DNA of 64,000 nt, taken from positions 407,501-471,500 of the forward strand of contig QVRM01000335.1 of assembly GCA_003439945.1 (NCBI GenBank), read 5' to 3'. Below, one piece after another: positions 1-13,500 of the stretch (positions are counted from its first letter, which is position 1; each line of letters begins with the position of its first letter). The stretch is from Dermanyssus gallinae (Eukaryota > Arthropoda > Arachnida > Mesostigmata > Dermanyssidae). The notes under the pieces are model-generated. The model saw only the letters and a list, made by a program, of their open reading frames with translations, did not search any database and was not told the origin of the DNA. The position numbers and the translations under genes were made by a program.

Positions 1-92
1 AAATTCGATCAACAACAAGGATCGAACCGGCCACAACCGGTAGATGACAACCATGACTAGCGCACTAGTCCCCCACTATACCAACTAAGCGA
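1..92 (-). repeat. tRNA-derived SINE head, family B (cut by window edge)
   Basis: Read on the minus strand this is a tRNA-like head with an A-box-like stretch near AGTTGGTATAGTGGGGG and a B box GGTTCGATCC at 19-28, ending in TTGTTGTTGATCGAATTT at the window edge. A closely similar sequence lies on the plus strand at 39,862-39,956, including the GGGGACTAGTGCGCTAGT block, the B box and the same GATCGAATTT end. Two dispersed copies in different flanks argue for a SINE rather than a functional tRNA gene. Confidence 0.6.
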
Positions 93-850
93 CTCCTGAA
101 GCCCATGAGTTGATGGGTTTCGTAAGTCGCTTGAAGACCACCCACCCAAGACCACGCCGCCACAAAGTGATGGTCGCCATTATCTTCTCGGTTAGTGAAA
201 CTGTGGCAATAGTCAACTGGAAGATGACGGTACAGTAACAAGCGATCGGTATACTGCAGAAGCATATTGAAAGTTTTCGCTGCACTCTCCACGAAGAGGG
301 CTAATCGTCTCTTAGGCGATCGCGACAGGGCGGCAGTTCATCAAGCAGAAAACACTGAGGCTTTTCTGGAGTCACGCAGATGAACCACCAACCGAGACCC
401 AGATCGGCCACTTTTAAATTGGTTTGCATGGTTTCCAATTTAGACAAGGTAAATGTCGGAGTGGATTAAAAAATTAGCCTTGACATGAAAAACCGTACAC
501 GGGCATTAGCCCTAAATTTATTAGCTAAAAAAAACTTAGCTTATCCACCAGAAGTGACACCGTAACGGAGGCGAAACTAAAAAAACATTGACGAACACGA
601 ATTGAAGCTGTGCTTCGGTGCATGTATCCACGACCTCAGGAATATCCAAAACCGTCAATATATAACAAGTGTATATTTTTAAAGCTTCAATATGATCAAT
701 CATTCACGGTGGAAAAAAAAAAGCTTTGCCGGTTATGGTACCAGTAGTAGCAGCAGTCATAATAGGCACGATCCTACGAGAATTGTATGTGATAATTACT
801 GTTGGTATTAATGTACATCGGCTGGCGTTTTTCTTTTTCTGTTCTTCGTG
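93..850. other. No gene seen
   Basis: The frames here are short and show no recognisable domain. The stretch contains ordinary AT-moderate sequence with no splice-linked coding pattern or repeat that I could place. Confidence 0.4.
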
Positions 851-865
851 TTCCTCTTGCTCTAT

Positions 866-1045
866 GGTAGTTATTATTGTTGTTGCTGTTGTTTGGTAGT
901 TATTGTTGTTGCTGTTGTTCGGTAGTTATTGTTGTTGCTGTTGTTTGGTAGTTATTGTTGTTGCTGTTATTTGGTAGTTATTGTTGTTGTTGTTCTTGTT
1001 GTTGTTGTTGTTTGGTAGTTATTGTTGTTCTTGTTGTTGCCATTT
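866..1045 (+). repeat. TTG-rich minisatellite, about 26-bp unit
   Basis: The unit GGTAGTTATTGTTGTTGCTG followed by TTGTTT recurs about six times in tandem, with small variants such as TTGTTC and TTATTT and two longer units near the end. It is a higher-order repeat made out of a TTG microsatellite. Confidence 0.8.
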
Positions 1046-1146
1046 TTATCATCATTCGCTCATTGGCCGCCGAGATCGGGAGGCGACAACACTGAAGTGC
1101 AGCAACAAGTATACTAGGTAACTTTACTTTACCACTTCAAGTACTT

Positions 1147-1290
1147 CACCAACAGCAGCAGCAGCAACAACAACAACAACAACAACAACAACAGCAGCAA
1201 CAACAGCAACAACAACAGCAGCAACAACAGCAACAACAACAACAGCAGCAGCAGCAGCAGCAACAACAATAACAGCAGCAACAACAGCAA

Positions 1291-1322
<32 letters not shown>

Positions 1323-1335
1323 ACAACAAAAGCAC
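1147..1335 (+). repeat. (CAA/CAG)n microsatellite
   Basis: Nearly pure CAA and CAG triplets run for about 190 bp. Open frames across it encode runs of a single residue (Leu on the minus strand) and are products of the repeat. No coding context is visible on either side. Confidence 0.85.
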
Positions 1336-1589
1336 CAATAGCAACAACAGACAAAGCAGCTACAACGAGCAGCCTAAGACGACGGAGACGAAGAAGACGC
1401 GTAATGGTTATTGTCGTGGCAATTCTCGCAGTGAATGACTTTCTAATGGTCGTGGCGTGGTTGAGGCGAGCGGGCCAGTGAAGGCACATTAAATGCAGCA
1501 GCAGCAATAGCAGCAGTCAGCTTCTAGTGGGGCGCGTGGCAAAACTTCGACCGACAGGCAGACACACTTAAAGGGAAGGCACACGTAAC

Positions 1590-2090
1590 GATAACAACAA
1601 TGATGACGACGACGACAACAACGGCGAATAAGTTGATACGCTCATTCATCGTCGTCGTCGTCGTCGTCGTGGTTATTCATCAACCTATTCATGAATCAAT
1701 CTATTCATTCATCCAATTATTTAGTGATTATGATGATGGTAATGCTGATGATGATGGTGATTGTCACACCAATGATAACGATGATGAAACATAATTGCTG
1801 TAGTAGTAGTAGTAGTAGTAGTTATTGTTGTTGTTGTTGCTGCTGCTGCTGCTGCTGCTGGTATTGATGTTATTGTCGCAGGGGGGTATTTGTTAGCTAA
1901 TGGTGCTCATACGAGCAGATGAGCAACCACTCTTTAACTGGGGCGGCCAGACCCGAAACAGCATGAGCAACAACAACAACAACAACGAAAGCAACAACGA
2001 CAACAACAATAGCAACAACAACAACAACAACAGCAACAGCAACAGCAACAAGGCAGACACGAAACAACAGCAAGGAGCCGCTTCCTCCAG
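1590..2090 (+). repeat. Mixed trinucleotide-repeat tract
   Basis: Blocks of (ACG/ACA)n, (GTC)n at about 1651-1670, (TGATGA)n, (TAG)n at 1800-1819, (TTG/CTG)n at 1822-1860 and (AACAAC)n at 1968-2050 follow one another. The short frames here are shadows of these triplet repeats. Confidence 0.7.
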
Positions 2091-2394
2091 GTAGTATCGT
2101 CCCTTATTTGATTATTTTCTTCGTTTCTTTAGCTTATGCAGCTTAGCTCTAACTAAGCTATCGAGCGCAGTAGCGGCAGCAGAAACGATGTGGCACACCA
2201 TGACAATAACAACGATGACACCGACCACGCGACGAAGACAAAGACAATATGAAAACGATCGCAGCGGCGAATGAGTGAAACAATAACGGTAACAATAACT
2301 GTCGTCATAACAATGACTAGAGACTACAGCAATACTGGCGGCGATGACAACAATAAAAATAACAGCATTACTAAACACAGTCGCAGCAATAACG

Positions 2395-2990
2395 CGACGA
2401 CAACAACAACAACAACAATAAAAATCACAAAAACAACAACAGCAACAAAAATCGCAAGAACCATAACAACAGCAGCAACAAAAATCACAAGAACAACAAC
2501 AACAACAGCAACACAAATCACAAGAACAACAACAACAACAGCAACAAAATCACAAGAACAACAGCAGCAACAAAAATCACAAGAACAACAACAACAACAA
2601 AAATAACAAGAACAACAACAACAGCAGCAACAAAAATCACAAGAATAACAACAACAGCAGCAACAAAAATCACAAGAACAACAACAACAGCAGCAAGAAA
2701 AATCACAAGAACAACAACAGCAACAAAATCACAAGAACAACAACAACAGCAGCAGCAACAAAAATCACAAGAACAACAACAACAACAGCAGCAACAAAAA
2801 TCACAAGAACAACAACAACAGCAGCAACAAAAATCACAAGAACAACAACAACGACAACAATCATAAAGAGAACAACAACATTACTAAACACAGTCGCAGC
2901 AATAACGCGGCGACAACAACAACAACCCCAACAACAGCAACAAAGAACACAACAACAACAGCAAAGAACACAACACCAACAACAACAACA
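2395..2990 (+). repeat. Complex CAA-based tandem array
   Basis: The segment AAAAATCACAAGAACAACAA followed by a variable number of CAA/CAG triplets repeats about fifteen times, giving units of roughly 24-36 bp. The array is bounded on both sides by the same motif, ACTAAACACAGTCGCAGCAA (about 2371-2390 and 2883-2902), so part of the region has itself been duplicated. The long low-complexity frames through it are not credible proteins. Confidence 0.8.
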
Positions 2991-3376
2991 AATACTAGTA
3001 CACAACAGGTGCCCGCCCACAAACAGAGACATCGGCCGACACACGACACGATCAGTGCGAAGTAAAGAGATAGAACACACGTAGACATAGATAGAGACGC
3101 ATAAACAGCCGGCCAACCGGCCGATGAACGGACTGGCTGACAGACAGACAGACAAATGAGCATCGTCTCTGTATGAGTACCGAGCACACAACAACAATTA
3201 TTATTATTATTATTCGCAGAAGATTGAGTTCGTAAGCTAGGGTAATTAGCTTACTCGCCTGCTGGCTGTCATCGGGCATCAAATTGTTGTAGCTGCAGTA
3301 GGAATTGTTGATGCGCTCAGTGTGCCGAACAGCTTGTGTCGCTGACCATCCAAGCTAACCATGCGTAATTGTTGTA

Positions 3377-3643
<267 letters not shown>

Positions 3644-4318
3644 ACATTTGACGCGTTTTTACACTCGGAGGCGGAGGCTTACGAGAAGAAAAAATCAACT
3701 AAATTGCTCGAGACGCGGATTAGGAAGGAGGGGCAGCACAATAAACATTTTGATCGAGTAAATCGCCTCAATAGCACTCAATTCAACAAAAAAAACGGTC
3801 TGATGACGGTTATTATAGTAGAAGCCGAAAGGCCACTGACGGACAATCGGATAAGACGCTAGATAGAACAGAGTGTAGAGCACACCTATTTCTGAATAAT
3901 AAAAACCTCGCTAAGCCCCTCAGTAATCATAACATTGCTTGTTGTCGTTGAGAGCTGGAGATTCCGGCCACAGAACAGGACAACCACAACCCATAAAACA
4001 GGACAGCTGCCCTACCGACTCGACGAATGGACGGGCCGTGAATGTATAATAGCAAAACAGTTGATCCTCTCCACGGCTGAGTGAGATGATTACGCTATAT
4101 TTGATCATTCACTTCATTCCATCAGACGGAGCTGGCCCACCGATCGACGGCCGTGAGCGTCCGGGGCCCGGCGCAGAACCATAACACACCGTCGTGGTCG
4201 CCGGCCGGCAACGGTCGCCATATCCTGATTAATGAGGCCATCATGTCTTCGGAAAATGCCCCTTTTGAGCAACGTCGAAATTACAATTCCTATTCAAAGC
4301 GTTCTTCTTTGGCTCTCC

Positions 4319-4320
<2 letters not shown>

Positions 4321-4363
<43 letters not shown>

Positions 4364-4432
4364 TGCATGTATATATATATATATATATATATACATATAT
4401 GTATGTATATATATATATATATATACATACAT
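4321..4432 (+). repeat. (AT)n tract with ACATATATG interruptions
   Basis: A compound AT/ACAT microsatellite of about 110 bp. A related short tract lies at 4753-4779. Confidence 0.9.
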
Positions 4433-5087
4433 ACCACGTCTACGTATGCGTACCAGTACCCAGTAGCTAATGCAGCCACCGTTTATACACATATGTATAT
4501 GGTATGACGGTATACGTCTAATCGAATGTGTTGCATTTGACTAACTACAAACTATAACTAATTCGATTGGCTGCCATTCGTCGAACGGTTCTGGTGAACG
4601 TTCCGAAAGTGGTAGCGAAAAGCTAAATCGAACCAAACTCGCTAACCAACGTGACGCAGTCTGGCTATTTGGCAACCTTGCTACTTGTACTGGTGCACCG
4701 ACATTGACGCGCTGTATATAGTTATTCATATATACGTAAAAGTCACATTATATACATATATATATATATATATATATAATAAGCACTGCGTTGGGCAGCT
4801 GCCGAATGAAACGCCGGCAGCTCAAGGCGAGACGCGGACTGTTCGCTGTGGCTCGCTGCGGTTGAAATTCGCACGCTGTGCACACTTAGATAGAGAGATA
4901 GTAATGTTGATGCTCCGCCGCCACCAGCTCAATCGCCGCCGTATACGACAATACTAATGATGACGGCGAAAGTCCGAACGGGAAACAAGTCCGAGCTGAC
5001 TGACAGACCCAGCACGTACGGATAGACGGGCTCTGATTACAGGTTGCAGAGAATACTAGTCGATAGTCTACCGGTAAGCCAAACAAC

Positions 5088-5090
5088 CTA

Positions 5091-5138
<48 letters not shown>

Positions 5139-5188
5139 TATGTATATGTATATGTATATATATATATATATACATATACATATACATA

Positions 5189-5249
<61 letters not shown>

Positions 5250-5396
5250 TTTTTTTATGGGACCGTCTTCTCCGGACGGCAAAATTTGTTTAAGTTCAAT
5301 AACTCTTTATTGAGCTTGAAATTTCCATTATTACTTAAATTCAAACAATTATAACTATTCAGGTAATTTTGCAGAAAAGGATATCGCCCGTGTCTG

Positions 5397-5432
<36 letters not shown>
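5088..5432 (+). repeat. (AT)n tracts
   Basis: An AT tract with periodic G and A interruptions at 5088-5249 forms a near-palindromic block. It is followed after ordinary sequence by a second pure AT run at about 5399-5430. Confidence 0.85.
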
Positions 5433-5794
5433 TAGATATTGTTTCTATTATATTTAATATTTATATATAGATAGAAAAGGTAGGAATGATGAATAGGGAT
5501 CCCGTTAGCAAAATAGAGAAAGACAGGGAGAAGAGCGAGGCAGCGGGGCGAAATGAGATATGTATACTCGAGAACATTATTTCGAGTCGAGTAGACCGCG
5601 CGATACCACCAACAGCAATAACGAACAGCAACAACAACAACAGTAACACCAACAGTAACAACAATAAGATTGAGAGCTGTTGTGCCGCGACAGACAGTGT
5701 GACAGTCGAGGTGAGAGGCGCAATATTCAATATGCGAATCGATTTCTCGCTGCTTTCTTTTCATCTGTTTGTTTCGTTTTTTTCATTTTTTCTC

Positions 5795-5935
5795 ATAAGA
5801 GGTTTCGGGAATGCATAATGCACATGCATCGCTAGAAGCTGGCGCCAACTATTTTAGGACTCACAAATCCACTAAGCCCGTATTTTTTTCCCTCCACCCT
5901 CCCTCCTAGGCTCAAAATTGCGTGGCACTTCTTTA
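5795..5935 (+). repeat. Dispersed repeat shared with 50,475-50,590
   Basis: The stretch AGGTTTCGGGAATGCATAAT onward, with GGACTCACAAATCCACTAAG and a C-rich CCTCCACCCTCCCTCC block, aligns in order with 50,475-50,590 (AGGTTTCGGCAATGCAAGAT, GGACTCATTAAACCCGGGTT, CCTCCCCACTCCCTC). A shorter related piece lies at about 39,680-39,730. Two of the three sit next to SINE family A sequence, so this may be the distal part of a longer composite element. Confidence 0.55.
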
Positions 5936-6029
5936 CGACAGGCTTTCTATCTATATATATATATATATATATATGTATTACGCTTGCCGGCGTGCTATGC
6001 TCTGTCGTAGTTCTTCCTGTCCAGCTAAT

Positions 6030-6222
6030 CGAGCCGGGTGGTGGGGTGGCGTGGTTCAGCAGTATTCGTGTGCGCGACCGGAGAAGCCAAATTGGTGCAC
6101 GGCGGGTTCGATTGCCCCCCCGGCCGTTGCACACGTGTAGTTATGGGGTCCGTCTTACGACGCACTACGAAAGCGATTCCGTGGACGTCAAATGTTGGCA
6201 CTGAGAATCAGGCCGAAAACGT
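6030..6222 (+). repeat. tRNA-derived SINE, family A
   Basis: The copy starts at CGAGCCGGGTGGTGGGGTGG, which covers the A-box position, and has a B box GGTTCGATTGC at 6105-6115. A conserved body follows: TATGGGGTCCGTCTTACGAC, CCGTGGACGTCAAATGTTGG and a final CAGGCCGAAAA. The same blocks in the same order occur at 17,911-18,080 (plus) and 45,932-46,094 (minus), with a body-only copy at 50,261-50,340. Families of this design are transcribed by RNA polymerase III from the internal A and B boxes and mobilised by LINE machinery. Confidence 0.75.
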
Positions 6223-6771
6223 TGAAGTCCTGCCCAGTCCATTTTTGTTGAATGACGACATCGCCGTATTGCTAGCCGCACTGTGTCTAAAAGTCGTACC
6301 ACCACCACCACCACCACTTCCTCCTCAGAGGGCCGTTCGAGGCGGGACGACTGGTTAATAGTTCGGCAAGCTTGGCAAGCCGCCCGCCCGCCCGGATCAA
6401 TCAGCGGATCGATCCTTGACCCATCAATCATTGAGCGGTCTGTCCTGGATGAGATCCTGCCCTGATCGATGATTTGAGTTTCGTCGTCGTCGTGGTGTTA
6501 CGTGCATCAAGTTCGTAAGCAGCTGTTGCTTCTACTGTTGCTGTAGCTGCTGCGGTGGCTGTTGTTGTTGATGCTGTCGTAGATGCAGATTGTTGCTGTT
6601 GTATCTGTAGTTGTTGTTGTTGTCCTAGCTATTTGTTGTTATTGTATCTGTTGTTGTTGTATCTGTTTTTCTTGTTGTCAAAGTCGCTGTTGGTGAGACC
6701 TTCAATCGCCGATGAACACCTGTCAATAGATGGCGACATCATACTGCCCCTCAAGCTACCCCCCCGCCCCC

Positions 6772-6808
<37 letters not shown>

Positions 6809-7090
6809 AAACAACAGCAGCAACAACAACAACAACAGCAATAACTCGACAACCGGCTCAAGCGTTGTCAAATGCTCGTTCATTCCTTCGCGCCGGCTCG
6901 TATTCAGTAAGCCTACCACTCGATGGACGAGGCTGGCTCTTCACGATGCCCTGCGATCAAGTCGTGCCACAACAATGGGCAATACACCCTTTTTGACATC
7001 AAGGCTGAAAGAAGAAAGGCATTCCACTGCAACTGCTTCTGCTTTTTCGTATTTCGCAGCCCTATCGCAATAACACGCGCATATAGTATA
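6223..7090. other. No gene; TTG and CAG repeats
   Basis: The stretch contains a short ACC run (6298-6318), a TTG/CTG-rich block at about 6525-6680 and a CAG/CAA run at 6772-6842. The 172-residue plus-strand frame at 6555-7073 runs through both repeats (poly-Cys, poly-Ser and Asn) and shows no domain, so I do not call it. Confidence 0.5.
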
Positions 7091-7092
7091 TA

Positions 7093-7142
<50 letters not shown>
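7090..7142 (+). repeat. (AT)n tract
   Basis: A pure AT dinucleotide run of about 50 bp. Shorter runs lie at 7567-7592 and 7642-7660. Confidence 0.9.
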
Positions 7143-7143
<1 letters not shown>

Positions 7144-7660
7144 TCAACACATTAAAATGCAAGTTCAAATATATTTCATTTGAAAATGATGATACGACTA
7201 GAATCCACGTTGTTACAAGATCCTCAAGCATTGATCTTTCGCCTTCTGTAAATATCATCCTACGCCTGCGTTTACATCTGTACGAAGTGAAGAAACATTC
7301 CGCAATGCTTCTTTGACCTATACGCCGAATATAATGAAATTCCAATACACTGAAACTCGTAATTTGAGCCGGCCCTGGTAATCGGACACGGTTGACAATA
7401 TCTTTACACTTCGCTTACACACGCTAGCACGTCCACCATAAACATAGTAATCCTAGAGTGTGTCGTGTGTGCACAATACCCAATCGGTTAGTTTTCGTAC
7501 GGTAAAAGCAGTGAAAGAAATCATGACTAAGTGAGTAAAAAAACGCTATAAAAAATGCTAAAACAATATATATATATATATATATATATATTGTTTACAC
7601 CCCGTTATAAGTGAAATAAAATGTTGTCATTCTAAAAAAAAGTATATATATATATATATG

Positions 7661-9514
7661 GAGAGAGAAAGAAACCTTGCGAGCGCCACAGTCAACCGAT
7701 CATTGACATGGTTGCCGCATTTAGCCGGTTGTAAAGAGGTCGTCGTCGTACAACTGTGCTTCAAGCGAGAGGGATCGTGCGTACCACTGCGGCGCAACCT
7801 TATCAGTAGTACCATTACGGCCGCTACCCTACGGTCGGTAATCGAGACTCAGGTTCAGTTTATCATCGTATGGCATCGTATGGCACAACAAGGTCTCTTA
7901 CGGCGTTTGCGGATGATTCCTTTCATCCACAACCCGAGCGTCAATATACGCCCATGACCGATTGTTGAAGTTTACAGCATTTATTTTGAAATACGCCTAC
8001 GTTAGTTAATTGGCTTTAGAAGACACGCCATGAAGCGCGTTTGCAAGTGTTGTGCACGAAATAGCCGATTTGGGGGTCGGTGAGTAGTCGGTTCTAGATT
8101 ACTGGTAACGATATTTCGTAACGTTTGGCCCCAAGAGCTAAGATGCCAGTCAATGTCAGCCACAGATGTACACCGCCATCGTGTGTGCTAACCTCCCACA
8201 TTTAGCTGCGGCTACTGTCAATCTCTTGGGTGGAAGGGCAACCTATCGAAAAGGATTGTGTTTAAAATGTCAAACATGTTTGAACTGTGCGTCACGCCAC
8301 CTTACATTTTAGGGGATGTCTTAATAAATCAAATAAGATGTAAAACTAGCTTTATCCATAGTGTAGCCTTTTAGGAGTGAGACAGCTATTGGATGATTTC
8401 GTCATCACTCGTTTCGAACTATTATATCTCACTTATCTGCAGTAAATGTCAGCCCGATTACCGGATGCCCAGATGTTTAATCGATTACCTCCCACCCAAG
8501 CGTTAGATTTGTCCGGCTAGTTAGTTTAAATGGCTAGATAAAACTCAGAGCGTCATGGCGGGCAGAACTCTAACCATGCGTTCCTTGAACCCGCATCCAC
8601 TGTCTGAATCTGTACTTGCTCAATCAGCAGTACATCTTTTACTGACGTCGAGAATCCAGTACAGACTTTGGTGTAGCACACCAAGTCACACTGATTTCAG
8701 CCCTATTCGGTCGTATTCTTCCAGCGTTTTCAACTATTTGAGCCTTAAATACAGGCCACTGAGGACGTGTTTCATGATTGCTAAACAGCATTTCAATGTA
8801 ATGTAAAGAAATTCAAATATGCAAAGTGCTGGTCGGTTGGCTTGAGTCAATGTCTCCGAGCTGATAGAACATGAGAACTCAGCGGTTCCTTTGCATACTC
8901 TGTCAACGTATGCCACATTGCTTACCACTAATCCAAATAAGACGGCTTGAAAACGCTGCCATAAACATGTACTGCCATCAGCACTGAAATTGCTCACGTA
9001 CTCGGGGACTCGGTACCTACCGACCTCACTGTTGGCCTATTGCAGCCAGAGAGCTCACTGTCGGCCTCAATCCCGGAACCCGGGCTCGTCGTGGGAAAAG
9101 TCCGCCTGTATCGAGCAACTCTTCTCTCGGCATAGAGCTGGGACCATGGCAAGCAGTGGCAGATTGGTAGGCTTTATGACGGATTAAGCAACTGTACCGT
9201 CAGCCCGGAAGAAATAGAGACGTTCTAGCGACTAAATCAGTAGTAAATCAATAGTAATCAACTAACAACTCGTTGTGAGTACGTTGTCCAGTGGACATCT
9301 GCAGCAAATACTCGTTCGCATTGCATCCACAGCTCACCAAGAACGAGAAAGGATAGGGAATCGTGATGGGCTGTCACTGGTGCCGTTGCAATCCTGCAAT
9401 ATCAGACCCATACTCGACCTAACATTGATAGTGTTACACTATTAAAAAGAGGCAAAAACTCTTCTCAGACGTTCAAGTCGTCCGGAGTATCATACGTGGA
9501 TGTCGTCAATATAG

Positions 9515-9515
<1 letters not shown>
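7661..9515. other. No gene seen
   Basis: These are unique-looking sequences with only short frames and no recognisable domain, splice pattern or repeat. Confidence 0.35.
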
Positions 9516-9558
<43 letters not shown>

Positions 9559-9621
9559 GGCTACAAAAAAGTTTTTTCGGTTTTGTCCGTAAAGTATCCG
9601 AAAAACAAATGTGTAGACCCT

Positions 9622-9662
<41 letters not shown>
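9516..9662 (+). repeat. Paired (AT)n tracts bracketing a short spacer
   Basis: AT runs at about 9519-9556 and 9620-9661 flank a 63-bp spacer. The spacer holds ACAAAAAAGTTTTTTCGGTT, resembling the end of a mariner-type inverted repeat, but no partner end was found. I call only the microsatellites. Confidence 0.6.
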
Positions 9663-9667
<5 letters not shown>

Positions 9668-10082
9668 CCATTATTCGGATAAGTTATATTCTAGTCGGAC
9701 TTGTGTAAAGTACAGGGGGAACAGCTGTTTGTCACTTTGACGGCTATTGCGTCCGCTATCGTGTATGATGATGATGGTGGTGGTAGCGGTGGTAGAAGCG
9801 GTGCTTGATGCTACGATTGCCGGCTACGAAGTGGTAACGGCGCCGCCATTGGCCGCAACGGCACAGCCGGCACATCGCTACTACAAACAGGTATGGAATG
9901 TGTGGTGGTGGTGGTGGTTGTGGTGGTTGTTATTGCGTATGTGTTTGCCGTGTCGGCGTTAGGATCGTCGCGTCGAAATGCTGCTGCTGCTGGTAGAAGA
10001 AATTGCGGTTATATATTATGATCACGATGCGTAGTTTTGCCGCTGCCGCCGCCGCCGCCACCACCGGGGGGGGCGGCTTATC

Positions 10083-10230
10083 CTGGTGCCGTAGCTGTTT
10101 TTGTTGTTTTTTGTTGCTGTTCTTGTTGTTATTGTAGTTTTTGTTGCTGTTCTTGTTGTTGTTGTTGTTGTTGTAGCTTTTGTTGTTGTTGTTATTGTTT
10201 TTGTTGTTGCTTATACTGCTGCTGCTGCTC
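10083..10230 (+). repeat. (TTG)n / (CTG)n tract
   Basis: The tract consists of TTG triplets with TTC, TTT and TAG interruptions, ending in CTG repeats. The Cys-rich and Asn-rich frames on its two strands are artefacts of the repeat. Confidence 0.8.
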
Positions 10231-10462
10231 GCTCGTTCACCACTCGCTAACCTGCTGACAGGTACGGTTGAGTGCGTGCGATACATAAGTACGCATTTAG
10301 GGACGTCCATATCGAAAAGACATGTACGAATAATGATCATAGTTATTATGGTGAGGTATGAGAACGTTTAAGATCCGCTCTGCTCATTGCCTCAATTGCT
10401 CATGGCGTCTATGAGAGAAGCCATGTTCCCCCAACGTTCCGGCTAAAGACATCATCTGTCTT

Positions 10463-10556
10463 AGTTATTATTATTATTACTATTATTACTATTATTACTA
10501 TTATTACTATTATTACTATTATTACTATTATTATTATCATCATCATCATCATCATC
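10463..10556 (+). repeat. 9-bp satellite TTATTACTA ending in (CAT)n
   Basis: ATTATTACT repeats about eight times without obvious change, then changes to TTATTATTATC and (ATC)n. Confidence 0.9.
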
Positions 10557-13500
10557 AGAATGCAAATTGATGAAATATACTCACTAATTCAGTTGGGCTG
10601 CATGGGCGTCTGGGCTCGAGCCGGCGGCGGTGTGATGGTGATGAGAGTGATAATCTAGGTAGGCAATCAATGTTGAGTTGCCGATGAGGTCGACGCTGAA
10701 GACGCTTCAGAAGATTATATATGATATAAATGTGTTGTACATATGTATGCAAAGATACGAGATAGATCCAAGAGCAGCACAACAACGGTAGAGGCACCGA
10801 TCACACAAAACCAAAAACACACATTTCTACTTTCACACACAGAGTCAGATGTGTGCCACCGTGTTCTTCACAGGCCAGTTGCTTCAACACAACGACACAA
10901 TAGCCACCCACGATGTATATAGAATATATTGTGACACTTCTGTGACGATCCAGCAGACACGATTAGCAGCTGCAGGAGCAACAACAACAGCAACAACAAC
11001 AATAACCACCACAGAGGTAACAGCAACAACAACAACTTTGACAAGAACTACAGTTGATAGTTGCGGGCAGCAACGGAACACCAGCGAGTACGACCCGAAC
11101 CAGGGTTACGAATAACCAGCGATTAGGCCACGTCCCTCATATTGATCCACCGGAAACGTATGCACGTCACCATCCAAGACATAACGACGACAGCAACAAC
11201 AACAACAACAACACTTCTGCGATTTTGTGTTGTTTTTGTTGTTGCGGAACTTAAAATATATCTTCAACCGAACGTCGGAGTCGGAGCGGACACCGATTGG
11301 TTTGGCGGCGGCGACGACGACAATGTCAGGACACAGTCATGTCATTCATGCAGGACGCATACAGCCGTCCGGTCCAATCCGATCCGTATGAAAATCAGAC
11401 ACGATGTCGAGTAGGAAGTACTGAAGCGGCTGCTACATGAGAGATGGTGATATTCGCATGTACATGGTGGTGGTGGTGGTGCTGGTAGTGATCTGATCTG
11501 AGAATCACACAATCCTGCTCCGAGGACTGTGTGCGTATGACTCAACTTTATGGACGACAACCACCATCATTAACTGTTTCTTGAGCAGCCACAACAACAA
11601 CAGCAACACTCGGTAGACATTGTAGATGGCAGTCTTCCGTAATTCTTCTTCCACTAGCTATTTTGATTCCGCTTCTTCCGCGTATTCGTCTTCGGCTGCT
11701 TCTGGCCTGTTGTCCTGCGTCTAGATATTTTGCAGCAAAAAATCTATCTACACACCGATTGATAGATCGGTTTTGATGGTATGCACACACTTTTCAACAC
11801 GCTACTTCAATACTAAAATGCCAAGCATGCCAACATGAACAAACACACACACGCACACAAACATTGGCATTTGGCAGCAATTGTTATTCGGAAGCAACAA
11901 TCAGCTTGAGAAGCACCGTGGCGATCATATCGAGCAACAAATGGAGATTATAATGATGATGTTGTTGTTGTTGTCGTCGTCGTTGTGTTTAATGCAGTTG
12001 TACAATCTTCATTCCACTGGTTCGGCACGGCACATCTGGTCCGCAATCTTCATTTCAGTCGTCCAGCACGGCTAGTGATTGTTGTTGCTGCAGCAGCAGC
12101 TGCTGCTGTTGTTGTTGTTGTTGTTGTTGTTCTTGTTGATGTTGTTGTTGTTCTTGTTGATGTTGTTGTTGTTTTTGTTGCTGATGGCGATATTGTACGA
12201 TCTTGTTCCTGCTATTGTTGATGTCGTTCTTCTTCTGCTGTTGTTGCTGTAGTAGCCATCGTTGTCGTCATCGTCGTCTATAGTCGAACTCTGAGTTGGC
12301 TCTCACTCACTGTTGTTGTAGCATGCGGCGGCGATGATATGTAGGAGCGCTACCAAAGTAGACAGACGAGTCCAATCGACTAGAGTAGGATAGAGAGAGA
12401 CAGGGAGAGTAGGGTATCGTATACACGCCACTCATATGGCTATTCCTTCCGTCCGAACAAATAAACAGCGGCATCAGCAGCAGCAGCAGCAACTTGTAGC
12501 ACGAATTGCTCCAGTGGCGGAAGTATGAGAAACATCAACAACATCAGCTCTTCCACCAGCTCTTCCACCACCACCATCAGCACCGCGTCGTCCGAGAATC
12601 ATCCAAATCCGATACGAGCCAACCATCCGAACCATCCAGGACGACCAGCACGACCTGACGAACCTATTGGTGAGTAGAGAAGAGAAGAATAAGTATTATA
12701 GAAGAGAGTCTGAGGATGAAGAAGAGTAATCTGTCCTCGCGAACTGATTGAGTTTGTCACAGGGAGGTGTGCCGGTATGTGTCTATGAATCGATCTGTAT
12801 GCGTACATGAATCGATCTGTATATATGTATGTGGCTATGGATCGATGTATATGTGTGTGTGTATATATGGATGCCTGGATCGATGTATGTACATGTTTTT
12901 CGATCTATGTATGTAATGAATGTATGTATTTTGGATCAATGTATGTAGCTACGAATGGATGTATGTATACATTTATCTATATATGTTTCATATGGATGTA
13001 CGTATTGTGTTTGTAGCGACATTTAGCTGACTTCTTCTTCTTCATTCGCTCTTTCGGCCGATGGGCAAGCAAGCGAGCCCTTGTCTAAACTGTGAGAAAT
13101 GTTTCAATTGTCTGTCTGCTCGATGTCGGATTTTGTCTAGCTGTTTCTTCGACGTCTTTTGCGTCGGGGTTGTTGTCGTCTTCGTTGTGCGAGGCAAACG
13201 AGGTAACGACGTGTTGATCATGTGTCACAATAATATGAATAATATCGTCACTGATAATAATAATAATAATGATAATAATAGCACTTGACATCGTGATAGT
13301 AATAATGTCGGCGGCGCATAGTTTTGGAGCTGTCTGTTGGTTACTTACTAGATGATGTAGTCGTTATAGCAGTGTATAGTTAGCAAGTTCTTAGCGTTGA
13401 TAGTTTGACGTTGCTCCTGCTGCTGCTGATGTAGGCTGATCGCTAGACGGTGGTAGCATGTAGAAGGAGCGTTCGAGAGAAATTGTATGATTTGTGTCTA

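Noticed and set aside
1124..1507. Long poly-Leu and poly-Val/Ala frames
   Set aside because: They are translations of (CAA/CAG)n in different frames and strands, with no unique sequence or splice context.
2112..3197. Several 60-165 codon frames in the 2-3 kb region
   Set aside because: They are created by the CAA-based tandem array (runs of Cys, Val, Thr and Gln), not by coding constraint.
9557..9619. Mariner terminal repeat between two AT tracts
   Set aside because: Only one possible end was seen, and there is no transposase sequence or partner repeat.
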